DNA of 64,000 nucleotides from positions 1,302,001 to 1,366,000 of the forward strand of contig CALYLX010000066.1 in the NCBI GenBank assembly GCA_944990035.1. The letters are read 5' to 3'. Both the position numbers and the translations under genes were made by a program. Positions 35,873-47,676 of the stretch are shown piece after piece (position 1 is the first letter of the stretch; each line of letters begins with the position of its first letter). The notes beneath the pieces were generated by a model. It searched no databases. It was given only the letters and a program-made list of their open reading frames with translations, and was not told the origin of the DNA. Origin of the DNA: Clitopilus passeckerianus (taxonomy: Eukaryota; Basidiomycota; Agaricomycetes; Agaricales; Entolomataceae).

Positions 35873-36417
35873 ATTAGAGGAGAGGAATTGAGAATGTACA
35901 GATGAACAACTTAAGAGAAGATAGGAATAATACGAAAGTCGAGAAAAGAGAAGACGGGCGGTGCTAGTAAGACGTCGTAGAAGGGAGATAATGGTGGTCA
36001 AGAATAAGAGGGTGGGAAATAGTTGACTTATTGGTTTGTATGGATCTTGGCCGCTGGTTGCACGGGGTTGTTGCAGGGTGGGGGTAGAAATGCCCTTGTC
36101 AAGCAAGGGGACACCGTCACTTTCAGCGAATTTGCAACGCTTCCGTAGGTCTCAAGTTTTGGTAATATTGGTGCAGTTTAGGTGGCCATGGAAAGGCTTA
36201 CGTATCTAAGCCTCCTCGACAGAAGCTTGGAACTGCATGTCACCTGCTCTTCTTACAGCTTGCTTATCCAGTTCTCGGCGAGGAAGGGGTTACACATGCC
36301 CTGTGGAATCATATATGACCTTTCAGCGTCGTCACTAAGTGCGCGCTCTCCCCCAAAGGGGTCTGCGGTGATCACTATATAAACCAGGACGATCGTCTGC
36401 CTCAGACAATCAACAAG
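35873..36417. promoter_or_regulatory. spacer and promoter of four-helix copy 3
   Basis: No gene. From about 36200 the sequence resembles the region before copy 4 (about 38160 on), including TTTCAGCGTCGTCACTA-like and GGACGAT.GTC blocks. A TATATAAA box lies at about 36376, some 40 bases before the ATG. Confidence 0.45.
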
Positions 36418-37199
36418 ATGCGTGGAAACCAATATTGTCGGTCCATACTGTATGCTCTACTGGTAGGCGACAGGTCTATAAGATTCCTAACATTCAAACT
36501 GATGGAATCCACAACGTCAGTTCGCAACCTCTGCTGTCCTTCTTGGGTTCACCGCCAAACGGGTATCCGATTTTGACAGCGCTGGGTTTCGCTATGGCGA
36601 GTTGTCTTGTTTTTCTTGAGACCTTCGCGCCCTAAAGGCTATGCTGCAGAACCGACGACAGTTGAACTCCTCGTGGTCAGCTGCCTGGCGATAATCTGGT
36701 GCTTGCCCGGGTAAGCTATCGCCAATGAACCTTTCCGTGTGTTGCCTAATCCACGACCAGTATATGCTTTTCGGCTCGATGGCTCAAGACACTGGGTTCC
36801 CTCTTCGGGGAGTTCCTTGTGCTCCTCGTCCTCTACACAATGTTCCTCGTCGGAGCGTCTCGTACAGGTGTAAGTCCCTAACTCTTGTGCGTGCCTCGAA
36901 AGCTGACCAGAAGCCTTGATCGGCGGGAGTAGTTCTTGATCTGCTTCACCGGGGTTGGGGTTGGGTCCGCCTTCAGCTGTCAAGTTCTTCGAGTTATCAG
37001 GGGCTTCGCCTGGATTTGTTGGGGCCTTGCCGTCCTCGCGCTTATTCTAAATGCAGCAGAGGCCGTTTACGATGAAAGATACCGTGATACTCGTCCTGGG
37101 TATGTGTCCGGGAGTAAGGGAGATCGGGTTATCAATGGCGAGCATACCCACGATGGGCGTACTGCTAACCAGCAGCAACAGCCTCAGCCTGTGGTGTAA
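36418..37199 (+). CDS. four-helix (MARVEL-like) membrane protein, family copy 3
   Basis: Five exons: 36418-36462, 36521-36596, 36650-36710, 36761-36869, 36933-37199; about 185 residues. Helices include LYALLFATSAVLLGFTAKRV, VELLVVSCLAIIWCLPG, FLVLLVLYTMFLVGASRTG and GFAWICWGLAVLALILNAAE, followed by AVYDERYR and a hydrophilic tail. Intron 2 (36597-36649) begins with GC, not GT (TATG|GCGAGT). The frame and the homologous introns of the other copies fix this position. It is the close paralog of copy 4, within the duplicated segment. Confidence 0.82.
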
Positions 37200-37780
37200 T
37201 CAGGGGTTCTTTCCATTCCTCTTGGCTTGGTCATTGGTATTTCCCATTCCCGTGTTCCCTAGTCAGATCTTCACCTTCATTACTGAAATATTGAAATTCC
37301 CCTTTGTAATTTGTATTCGCGGTCTGTAACATATGAAACCTCTAGATCCTGTATCCATCTGGCTCTTGTTTGAATGCGTCAAATCACCGACAGTGACATC
37401 AACCTAGCCCATCAACTGGACCCAGAAGCGATTCGCGTCTAGGTCGCCTCTCTTTTCCATCATGCCAGGGTTTTTCGTCACTGTACTCCACACACAGACT
37501 GTGGTCCAGACTTGAATAGTATCAAATCCAAAATAGGCTACGGCTTCTTCAAAAATGCTAGGGGTAGCACACTGCCCTACGATATTGCTCCAATGGCCAG
37601 TGCCAGTGCCTATTCCTACCCTCCTGGATTTCCTGCCTATGGCATCATACGCAGCTGAGGCTTACCTGATGCTTAACGTATTGGCCTCTACGTTACGAAC
37701 GCCCGGTCTTTGGATAGGCTTTGTAACTCTTCAGCAGCAGAATTAGGTTCTCAAGCACTTCACTCAAGCCGTCGAGCAAA

Positions 37781-38035
37781 ATATTCATTAGACTGCCTGC
37801 TTTGACCTTTGCTCTCGTGAGTTTCCTACGATTTTCCTCGATTCTGTGTCGCAGAGACACTGGAGGTCGTACCGTAAACCTTATTCCCCATTGTACTTCT
37901 CGGGCATTGTGGTGCAAGAATCGATGATGGGAAAGGTGGCGGTGAGCGGCTCTGAACACGTAGAGGATAATTCATATTCACGTTAGTCTTTCACAGATAT
38001 CATCGTGTTGTCGTTGATTGTAGCGATGAAGCTTC
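37781..38035 (+). pseudogene. degenerate copy of four-helix family copy 5
   Basis: The sequence parallels the start of copy 5 (39794 on), but the start codon is ATA. Exon-1-like sequence, the GTGAGTTTCCTA donor region, an exon-2-like part (CCATTGTACTTCTCGGGC) and an exon-3-like part (GATATCATCGTGTTG) can be aligned. It fades after about 38035 and lacks exons 4-5. It is the counterpart of copy 5 in the segmental duplication. Confidence 0.7.
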
Positions 38036-38330
38036 GGCCCCTTACAGAATCTAGCAGCGCTCCCCGGCTCACAATCGCTCCTATTCTTGGGGCTACCGTG
38101 CAGTTTGCGTGGCCTTAGGGCTACTGCTCCTCAATAGAGCTTCAGACTGTACGTCATCTGCTCTTCCTTGTTCGTTTTTAGGCGTTCTCGGCGGGGGAAG
38201 GATTATCACGTCCTACAGGGTCATCTATGACTGATTCAGCGTCGTCACTACCGACACGCGTTCTCCCAATGGAGCCTGCGACATTTACTATATATTCTAG
38301 GACGATTGTCCACCTAGCACAATTAAGAAG

Positions 38331-39102
38331 ATGCCTGGATATAAACTTGGTCGGTCTATTTTGTACGGTCTATTGGTCAGCCATAACTCTATGATATTCC
38401 CACAATTGGAACTAATAGAAACCACAACCTCAGTTCGCAACCTCTGCTGTACTTCTTGGGCTCACGGCTAAAAGGGTGTCCGATTTTCGCCGCGCTGGAT
38501 CTGGCTATGGCAGGTTTTCTTGCTGCTCTTGATACCTTCATGCTCTGATGAAGTCTATGCCACGCAGAGTCAACGATAGTTTTACTCCTTGTGGCCAGCG
38601 TCCTGTCGGTTCTCTGGTCCCTGCCCGGGTAAGCTTTCGCTAACAAACCTGTCGTGCTTTTCCTGACCTCTGATTAGTGCAGTCTTTGCGTCTCGATGGA
38701 TGAAGACACTGAGGCATCTCTTCTGGGAGTTCCTTGTCCTCCTCACCCTCTTGACGTTGTTCCTCGTTGGCGCATCTCGTACAAGCGTAAGTCTTTGAGC
38801 CGTGTGCATTCCTTGAACTGACTACGAGCCTTGATCGGCGGGAGCAGTATTTGCTCTGTTCTACCTTCGGATCCTTCCTCAGCTGCGGCCTTCTCCGAGC
38901 TCTCAAGGCCTTTGCCTGGATTTGTTGGGGCCTTACGCTCTTCGCGCTTATTCTAAACGCCGCAGAGGCAGTTTGGGGTGATAGAGGTCATGGCGATGGT
39001 CACGGTCCTGGGTATGGACACGGGACTAAGGGACGACATGTTAACAATGGCGATCATACCAGCAACCTGCGTACTGCTGATCATCAGCCTGGTGTTGTGT
39101 AA
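38331..39102 (+). CDS. four-helix (MARVEL-like) membrane protein, family copy 4
   Basis: Five exons: 38331-38375, 38434-38509, 38568-38628, 38678-38786, 38848-39102; about 181 residues. The first four exons have the same lengths as in copy 3 (45, 76, 61, 109). Helices: LYGLLFATSAVLLGLTAKRV, IVLLLVASVLSVLWSLPG, EFLVLLTLLTLFLVGASRTS and AFAWICWGLTLFALILNAAE, followed by a Gly/His-rich tail (GDRGHGDGHGPGYGHG). Intron 2 (38510-38567) also starts with GC (TATG|GCAGGT). The acceptor of intron 3 is placed at 38677 to keep frame (G-A-V-F-A-S-R-W). Confidence 0.82.
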
Positions 39103-39793
39103 TTGGGGGTTCTTCTCCATTCCTCTTTGTTTTGATCCTCGATCCTGAGTATTTCCCATACCCATGTTCCCGACCTGTTTCATTCTTGTATGAATTTTCT
39201 GCTATAATCTGTATTTACGATGTGTAATATATGAATCGTCTAGATACTGAATTCAGCGGCCAAATCACCAATACTGACATTGGAGCCCATCGAACACAGT
39301 GGATGTCGATCCACGTCCCTTTTTTCTCCTTCAGCTGCCACCAGGCCCCTTCGTCATGGTACTCCACGCACGAGCTGCGGTCCATGACAGGAATGGTATC
39401 CAACTCCAAAATATGTTAGTCTTTTGGAAAATGCTAGGAACAGGTCGGCCCCGCCGCCCTATGATTTGCTCCAACGGCCAGACAAGCCACTCAGGGCGTT
39501 GAAGACTCTCGGATTTCTTCCCTCCCTTCGTAAAAGCTCAAGTAGTTGCGTATCTACTGTAGGCTTTTGCATTGAAGACGACATCTTTGGCATCATGCAT
39601 AGCTGCGGCCTACCTGCTGGATGGGAGGGGATAACGTCCTTGGAGCCCGGACCTTGTACATCTTCGCGGGGTGGATCCCCCTGATGATTAACGTATTTGG
39701 CCTCTACGTCACAGACCTTCAGTCTCTGGATAGGCCTTATAAGCGGTGGCGGCATTAAGCTCTCAGGCACCTTCACTCACGCCGTTCAACAAA
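39103..39793. other. spacer within the segmental duplication
   Basis: No gene. About 39230-39790 aligns loosely with about 37330-37780, downstream of copy 3; shared blocks include GATGATTAACGTATTTGGCCTCTACGT-like and CTTTGGATAGGC-like stretches. Confidence 0.45.
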
Positions 39794-40479
39794 ATGTTCC
39801 TTAGACTTATCCGCTTTGGCCTCTACGCCGCTCTCGTGAGTTTCCTACCTTCGTGCTCGATCATGTGTCTTCGAGATGCTCAACGTCGCGCATGCAGGGC
39901 TTGTTCTCCATTGTACTTCTCGGGCTTTGCGGAGCCAGAATCGACGATGGGCAAGGTGGCGGTGAGCGAAGTCTATTGGCGTCCTGAAGATCTTCATTCA
40001 TAACCATGATATCCCTTCATAGATATTATTGTGCTACTGCTGATCACTTCCATCCTCGCATTCCTTTGGTCGTTCTGGTCGTGAGTACATTCTTGAGACT
40101 CCTGGCTACCCCGATCCTCAATCGTTCTCTTCCAGGGTCTTCGCTCTCTTCCGACAATTTGAAGGGCGTGCTCTTGTGTTCCTCGAGTCGGCCGGCCTCT
40201 TCGTCATTTGGTTACTTTTCTTAATAGGGGCTGCTATCGTCAGCGTGCGTATACGAGACTTATCTGACATCCTATCTATGTACCAACCGTGCCTCACAGA
40301 ACGATACTCGTGGCATCGGCGACTGCGGTACTGACGACTGCAAGGAGCTCAAAGCACTCGTTGCTTTCTCCTGGATCTGCTGGATTGTCTCGATGGCCCT
40401 TCTGGGTGCGAACGTCGCCCAGTTCATTGTTGGCGATCATCGTCGCGAAGGACAGAACATGGTCGAGCACCGTGCATGA
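39794..40479 (+). CDS. four-helix (MARVEL-like) membrane protein, family copy 5
   Basis: Five exons: 39794-39835, 39898-39961, 40023-40080, 40136-40244, 40300-40479; about 150 residues, the smallest copy. Helices: FGLYAALGLFSIVLLGLCGARI, IIVLLLITSILAFLWSFW, GLFVIWLLFLIGAAIVS and LVAFSWICWIVSMALLGANVAQF, with the family SWICW signature. The loop before helix 4 holds two Cys (GDCGTDDCKE). All introns are GT-AG. Confidence 0.8.
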
Positions 40480-41294
40480 ACTTCATGAAATATACGCTAA
40501 TTTACGACTAACATATCACCCGGTTTCTTTCGAAACCAGAATACCCACCTCCTCAGACCTGATGTACTTATAACGACTTGATAACCTTCTTGCCCTTCGA
40601 TTGAATCTTCTTAATGTATTATTAGAAAGTAACAGAAATCCAAACTAATGCTTTGAACCTTCCAGCTTCTATCTTCAACGTTAACTTTTCATTTAGCTCC
40701 CGTCCCACTCGTACGGCTTGGATGTGGACAGCGCTTGATTTAAATGACGCGTGGATGATGCCTTATTTGGCAAGTACCACTCGGAGCCGATGGGTATTCC
40801 GATCCTTCTACCAACTGCCACGACGCGTCCTTTGGAACGGGCGCAGGCTGCAAAGAGGACCCTCAAACTAATGCCCCAGCCGTTGTCGTCCCCAGAGTGC
40901 TCGGCTTTACTCTCCTAAAGAAAGCGAACTTCTCATGGAAACAGGGCCATGAACCACGAGTTTCTGAGTGCATTCTAGTACCAGAGAACCTTCAAAATTC
41001 AAATGTCCAGATTCTTTTGCTTCTGGGGTCATCCTGTTCGCCCTTGACGCGTCTTTTGAGCTTGGAAACGCGTCTCGTTCTCAATTCATGGCCTAGATTT
41101 GTTTTGAGCCCTAGGAGGTTATTCCTGGAACTCTGCCGCGCTATCTTTGACCATTTGTCGCGATCTCAGACATTCATGACATATTATCATTGCATTCATC
41201 CACACTTGAGATATACTACGTCAGCTGATTTGCTAATGCTACTGCCTCCTTATAAGGTGGTCAATGCGAACAGTCTCTCAGACAATTCTCCAAA
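40480..41294. other. intergenic, nothing recognised
   Basis: About 0.8 kb. A short frame near 40800-40870 contains two Cys and vaguely resembles the Cys-bearing loop of copy 5, but too weakly to call. Confidence 0.35.
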
Positions 41295-42466
41295 ATGGCT
41301 TTCCGTGCACTCCGCGCTGCACTCTATTCTGCCCTGGTATGTTTGTCATTCGTATTGAGAGCCTGCCCTGACTGAATTTGGTGCTAGGCAATATTCTCGG
41401 TGATTCTTCTGGGCATGTGCTCGTCCAGAATTCGCGCCACGAGAACTTCACCAGGAGCCAGACATTTCTATGGTTGGTCCCATCTACCATTCGCTGTGAC
41501 AGCGTTCTTATCCATATTTCTAGATTCAATCATCGTCGAACTTCTCGTTACGAGTATTCTAGCCCTTCTGTTTTCGCTGTTCTTGTTAGCACCCCCTCCT
41601 TTTTTCTCGATCGTTGTTCATTGCTCACTCTTCAACTCCAGAATCTTCGGAATCTGTCTTGCTCTCGGCGGGGCACTTTCGTTCCTCACGGAACTCATCG
41701 GCCTTGGCATCCTCTGGATCATGTTCCTCGTTGGTGCTGCTATCGTAACTGTACGTGGCCTCCTTTACGTTCATTTTCTAATATTCACATCATTTTCTAT
41801 CAGGCCAAATATCATAACCTCGGCTACTGTCGTGGCTACAGCCTCCAATGCAGGTTGCTCACTGGTGTCCTCTCCTGGTCCTGGATTTGTTTCGCGATTA
41901 CCACCTTCCTCATCCTTGCTTCTCTGGCCGCCGTCTTCATGGGCAAGCACGGCATACGTTCAGGTGTCGCCGGTAGTAACACCCGTGGTCGTCGCCACCG
42001 CGGTCGCGATGCAGCTGCTGTCGGTGCAGCTGCCGGCACTGGCGCTGCCGTTGGACATCATCATAATGAACACGACCAGCCTGTCACCAATGCTGCCGCT
42101 GCCGACACCACTTCCCCCGGCTATGACCAGTATAATACAACCAATCAACCGACCACCATGAATAATCAGGCTGGCTACAACACTACGCAAAGAGCTGGGG
42201 ACACCGGTGACTATGAGAAGAACCCTCAATACAACGCGGGCACGACGGGCACGAATTACAACACCAGCGGCACTCAAGGATATGGCTCTAATGCCCCCGG
42301 TTATCGGGAAGATAATGCATACGATTCTGGCAGTGGCACGTATGCACCGAGAGACACGCAGATGGGGGGTATCGGCGACCCCGTCTCTACTGGACCTACT
42401 GGTATCACAGGCGGTGGCGGTCAGGGCTCAAGACTTGGTGGGGAATACGCCACCCAGAATGTTTAA
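41295..42466 (+). CDS. four-helix (MARVEL-like) membrane protein with long Gly/Asn/Thr-rich tail, family copy 6
   Basis: Five exons: 41295-41336, 41388-41472, 41524-41584, 41642-41750, 41804-42466; about 319 residues. Exons 3 and 4 (61 and 109 bases) match copies 3 and 4. Helices: LYSALAIFSVILLGMCSSRI, IIVELLVTSILALLFSLF, LIGLGILWIMFLVGAAIVT and LSWSWICFAITTFLILASLAAV. The 160-residue hydrophilic tail is rich in Gly, Asn, Thr, Tyr and Gln, with motifs such as GYNTTQ and GYGSNAPGY. It is absent from the other copies, probably cytoplasmic and disordered. Intron donors include GTTGGT and GTTAGC. Confidence 0.85.
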
Positions 42467-43226
42467 TGTACTTAAGGATCTTTTTCTTTCTTTCATTTTC
42501 TTCGTCGTCTATATGATCAAACGTAATGTTTCAATCTCATTGTTATCAAATCAAGTAACCCACGTAATTATGTTGTGTATATACGATAGAAACTGGGATG
42601 GTGTACTACATTTTAAAGAATCGACATTTGCTTGACGATTTCAATTTGAAATGTTCGGCTGCAACCCGACGGCTCGTAGCGCAATACCCAAGCATCTTCA
42701 TCCATGACACTCGCTATGTCAGCGCGGTACGAGGTATTCTTGTCATGGAGGTCTTCTCTCCACTAATCAAAGCTTTGCAGCAGCAGGACCCTCACGATTC
42801 CTCAAAGCCCTTTCAAAGGTGTTTCCGCCTTACACTGATGCAACCGTCGAAGTTGACACAAAGCTCAGCGGCCCGGTTGGGATCACTGGAGTATAGGGCG
42901 CGGTGCCTGATGCAACTGGAAAGAATGTGAAGGAACGTGCGAAGGTGTGGTATGGTGATCAATATCATACCAAATACGCGACTTTGGCTCCAGATAAGTT
43001 TTAGTTCCCTCTCAGTTTAGATGCTGCTGTTTTTCAAGCCTCGCTCGCGGGGTGTCTCATTTATAATGAAGATCGAATCCAAACTTTTCTGAAGTCATTT
43101 ATAATGAGTTAGATTGTTGCGCTTTGGGCGATAATACGCTATTTAAATACAAGGAACTAGGTTTTGAATCATACCAGAATACAAGGCTGTAAGTAAGATC
43201 AAGGAAGCTCGATAAATACAAGTACA
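42467..43226. other. intergenic with a coding remnant
   Basis: The only coding-like stretch is 42780-43004, described separately. The rest is AT-rich without signal. Confidence 0.35.
42780..43004 (+). pseudogene. C-terminal coding remnant with one in-frame stop
   Basis: A 75-codon frame reads SRFLKALSKVFPPYTDATVEVD, then a TAG at 42894-42896, then GAVPDATGKNVKERAKVWYG and ends with TAG at 43002-43004. The composition is protein-like. I do not recognise the family. Confidence 0.35.
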
Positions 43227-45666
43227 TCAAGCGGCGGCGGCATCAGCCTCCTTCATCTTCACCCATAATCCACCCTGTGCCACGACGGTCAGTATGTTGC
43301 TGAACAAACGACGGCTAAAATGTCACTTACAGCTGCGTACATCGTCAGGTGAATCTTAGGATATACACGCTCGTAGTTTCGGCGGCCAACTTCTCCCTGC
43401 TTCCATTCCGCACGAGGTCGGGATTCGGGGGGGCATGCCTCCTCGTCCAGGGAAATCGAGGAGAAGTTTTGCAGAAGGCGGACGAGCATGAAGGACATCT
43501 CGTTGTACGCGTATTGCTGGCCGAGACAGATACGAGGGCCGGCGTTGAAGGGGAGGAAGATGAAGGAGTTCTTCATGAGGTACTTCTTGAGGCGGTCATC
43601 GAGGAAGCGGTCCGGATCAAACTCCTCGGCTGGAGAATCGTGAGCTAATTGAAGTTGTCAGTTTATGTGGCTGACTTACCATCAGGGCCCCAGAGGTCCT
43701 TGCGCCTGTGCATCAAAAAGACGGAGTAAGGGGTTCTGGAGATAGGTAGTCAGACGTCACATATAAGATTTACTTGACGAGAAACAACGGACTTAGTACC
43801 ACCGGGAACAAAGATGGGCTTTTCTCCAGGGACCGGTGAAGGCCAGATGGTGTCATTGATAGCTTCTCTAGAATTGAAGGGGTCAAGCAGCGGATCTCAA
43901 AATTAGTAACCGCTAGTACCTGGTGTTAAACGGACTGCGGAGCACACATGAGCTAGGTTCTGAGGCTAGATAAGTAGAAGACGTACACAATGGGGAAGAG
44001 ACGAAGGGTTTCATTGATGACAGCGCGAAGGTACTTCATGTCCTTGATATCATCGTAATCAGGTCGGCGGGTGGGACCAACTTTGGCCAAGATCTCCTCG
44101 CGAAGGCGCGACATTACAGCAGGGTACATGGCCAGGAAGTAGATGATGAATGTCAAGGTAGCAGCGGTGGTGTCACGACCAGCAATCATGATGTTAAGGC
44201 TACATAACGGTGAGCGCTTGTGACGGCAGGAACGTTAACTGTACTCACGTCTCGTCACGTAGGAGAACGGGATCTAGTCGAAATGAAATGAATTAGTTGG
44301 GACTAATCGCCAGACAGTCGATGATACTCACCCTCCGTGACATGAACCAAGTGGTCGATGAGTGTCTCTCCCTCTTTGATCTCGCCTTGGGAAGCCTTCT
44401 CGCTCTTCTGGGGCGATGCCCTCTTCTTCTCGATAGCCTCCTGAATGATGGGATCGAGGTAAGCATGAACGACCTTCATATGCTGCTTGGTCTTATCTCC
44501 CCACATCTCCGCTAGAGGCCAGACCCAACCGTATCGTTCACGAGCGGAGATGACTTCTTGAGAGGCGGCGAAGGCATGGGCGAATGCATTCGCTTGCTTG
44601 GCCTGAGCTGACATGGACTCGGGAGGGACGTAGGTGACGTTGTGGGCATATGGGAGACCAGCGGTTAGACTGTGTAGACAGCTGCCAAAGAGGAATTCAG
44701 ATGCTGAATCGAGAGTGAAGCGGGCCATCAGATCCTGAAATCTCGTTAGTTCGGTCGTTAGGGGGGTCAAAGGATGATTTACTGACCTGATAGTCGATGG
44801 AATGACCAGTGCGGAGCCGGTCCTTGATAAGTGAGATAGCGGTGGCTGCATGGCGGTCGAAGAGGTCAAAGTCACTGATACGGTCGCGGGTGAAGACAGG
44901 TCGAGTGATAGACCGGTGGAACCTTTATCGGCTTCGTCAGAAGGGCTTAAGCATCGTCAAAGGAAAGGGCTCTCACTTCCACATATCGCCTAAAAGAACA
45001 GTCAATGACGAGAAACAAAGGAAGAAATGCCTCCAAGACGTACCATCCGAGTTGAACACACCAGAACCAAGAACCGAAAACATTCCTTTCTGGAACCGTT
45101 TGCCTTTGACATCGTCAGAATAATTTGGGCTTCACGCAAGATGGTGCTTCACCTTTGACATAGTTGTTGAAGTCCGTGGCCAAAATCAGTTTGATGTGTT
45201 CAGGGGAAGTTGTGAAAAGGGTGTCTGTCCAGAGCACTCGAGGATTGATTGTAGGGCCGAGCGTTAGATGGTACTGGTGTAGGGCATCCGCTAGATAGGT
45301 ATTTAGCAATCACAAGCATTTGGGTGAGGTGCTGAGGCATGACGTACCAGGATAGCCAGTCTCCCACTTTTCATTCAGACGAGCAAGAATGTCAATATTT
45401 CCAATAGATTTCCCAGGAACAACAGGAGCAAGGCGGGCGCCGTTAGCTGCAGCAAGTCGACGATCACGCATGCCCTTCAAGAAAATGCGAATGGCAGAGA
45501 TGATGGGGAAGGTAAGGACGGATGCTGAGACGAGAGCCCACGTCGGGACGGGGATGTCATATTGCGTACTCAAAGCCCTCACTGCAATACTCAGGATAAC
45601 GGGAGGAATAGCGAGATTAGCAATTTGGACGGCAATGAAGTCGATCCCAGGGGTGATGATAGGCAT
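43227..45666 (-). CDS. cytochrome P450, CYP63-like
   Basis: Membrane-bound monooxygenase. CYP63 enzymes of white-rot fungi hydroxylate alkanes, fatty acids and alkyl-aromatics. Thirteen minus-strand exons: 45348-45666, 45153-45290, 45044-45103, 44977-44989, 44787-44922, 44332-44734, 44249-44273, 43987-44199, 43920-43934, 43793-43867, 43680-43735, 43331-43629, 43227-43274; about 599 residues. Two hydrophobic segments anchor the N-terminus. Oxygen-binding helix AGRDTTAAT, ExxR as ETLR, PDRF, and heme loop [12 protein letters not shown] are all present. Exons of 13, 15 and 25 bases are needed. The intron at 43736-43792 must use GTCCGT, which restores [23 protein letters not shown]450 identity is certain; the CYP63 assignment rests on overall likeness. 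Confidence 0.9.
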
Positions 45667-47676
45667 ATTGAATGCCTTTCAGAAGACTTCAGAATCGTTG
45701 GTGGAAGTTCGAAGCCTACTTTGTGACGATTCTTGTGTGGGGTATATACGGGGTGAAAGCGGCATGTTCACGTAAGAGAGATCTCGTCAACACTACGCGT
45801 CGCCAGCCAACCAGAGTTCAGAGAGAGGTCATATGTCGGAGACAAGGCTGCATCAAGGGGCATCATATCCTTCTAAGGCAACCAGAGGAATGTGATTTCC
45901 GGGATCAGCAAGCCCGAGCCGTTATCACTAGCCAAAGAGAGTCGAACGAGCCAATCGTTGAAGACTTTGGTGCTTGAATGACTGAGCGCAGCCCAGATTC
46001 CGTACAAATCTGTCTCCACATCGAGAACACGAGGTAGTCTAAAACCAAAACTCTGGGGTCTGGGGAAGAACTCTGTCACGGCTGGGCAAACTGGACATCT
46101 TAGGAGCAGTGTTCGTTCTCAAAGGGAACACGTACTTGGCGTCCAGACCGCTTTACTATCGAAGCCAAAGACCAAGCAGTTTTGAGGGCCTCTTGTGGTC
46201 CAAGGCGGTTCCGCACCTGCGATGACCGAGCGCCACGAATAGATTTCTAGAGGAGATACCAGCAAAACTCTTACGAGGACTGACATTTATCACATGCACC
46301 ACCAGTGGCGTATTCATTAGACTCCATTACAGGATAGCTCAGGGAAGCCTGATTGACGAGCCCTTCTTGCCGTTGATAACCTTGAATTATCACCTCACCG
46401 ATGGTTTTTCCCAGTTTTCCCGGTCCAACGCACTCATTCGGCTAGTTGGTTGATCGAGTCAATCCAGAATGGACCACCAGTGAAATGGATCTCACCACCT
46501 TCGAAGGGAGGACCATATATCGAATAGGTACCTTGGGAAGCTCTCGATCCATCTATAGAAATCCATTTGCATGGATCTCAAGTAAGTTATCTGGGGGGTG
46601 CGAAACTGAAACCCGATTTGTCGGTGCGGTTTTGCTCATGTCGCTAGTGGAAGTGCAGCCCAGCCAGGCTTGGCTCTCCGTAGTAGGTGCAAACATGCAG
46701 TCGGAACCTAGAGACCTCGATCCAGGCGACTGTGGGGAGAGGAGTGCCACGGTGGACATAAGAGACAAAGCGGGAGTTGTTTATAAGGTGAATGATGGTA
46801 CAGTCCATCAACCAGCAGTTGAATGAGAAAAGCCTAATGGTTGACCGTAATGTACGAAGCAAAAGAACAACTATCTGCGTCACAAGTTGATAATCTGGCA
46901 TGAAAGCCCGATAAGAATCACGAAGCTGGGAGGTCGTATGTCATGAAAAACTCAGCACAGAAGCATAGCTGAAGTAAATGGCGTCGTAGCGAATACGGAT
47001 GAAGTGATGAATTCCAGTTTATATTGAAAGGGGTGGAAAGGAAAGGGTATACAAAGCATAATGCAATGCAGTAAAATAATTAAGAACGTCCTTGGATGGT
47101 ATCATTAAAGTCGGCGTCCTTTAAGGAAAAGGAAATAAACGAGAGATAAAATAGAGGTAAAAGCTCAGACGCAAGGAGAGAACGAAAGGAAGGGAAAAGT
47201 ACGAACTACTAAACTAACACTAAAGTTGGAACGTGTCGTTTATACATTTCAATATCATTCAGGTCTGAATACATCATAACTCGAGAATAATAAAAAATTC
47301 GTTACAGGAATCAGATCGGGGGTGGTAAAATCGATTCAGTAATAATTGTAGGCGTAGGTAGGTGCAAGGTCTTTCGGAGGGGTTTCGTTTTGGTTTCGTG
47401 CACTGGTAGTGCAATAAGAATTGAAGGCGTCGAGGTGTTTTCATTGGGTCGAGAAGAGATCAGAAGAGGTGGGGGTGTAGTATAATCAAGGAGGGACGTC
47501 CGCGTAGAGGAATCAACGCCGGTGGTAGAGAATAAAACGCGCAACGCCTATCCGTATCCGAATCGTGTATTTGTATTTTCCGTGTCGAGTTCCTTTCTTG
47601 TTCGTGTTCGAGCCGCCCAGCAGCTTTCTTGGTCGCGGTTCCTCCTCCTTTCCCCTTCTCCCCCATCGCATCCCAT
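45667..47676. other. intergenic, nothing recognised
   Basis: About 2 kb between two minus-strand genes. An open frame at 46446-46826 (126 codons, plus) has no recognisable family and is not supported by splice signals. 47000-47600 is AT-rich and probably the 3' untranslated part of the next gene. Confidence 0.35.

Noticed and set aside
46446..46826. 126-codon plus-strand frame between the CYP63-like gene and the Ser-rich gene
   Set aside because: No family resemblance, no flanking exons that splice in frame; length is near what chance gives in this base composition.
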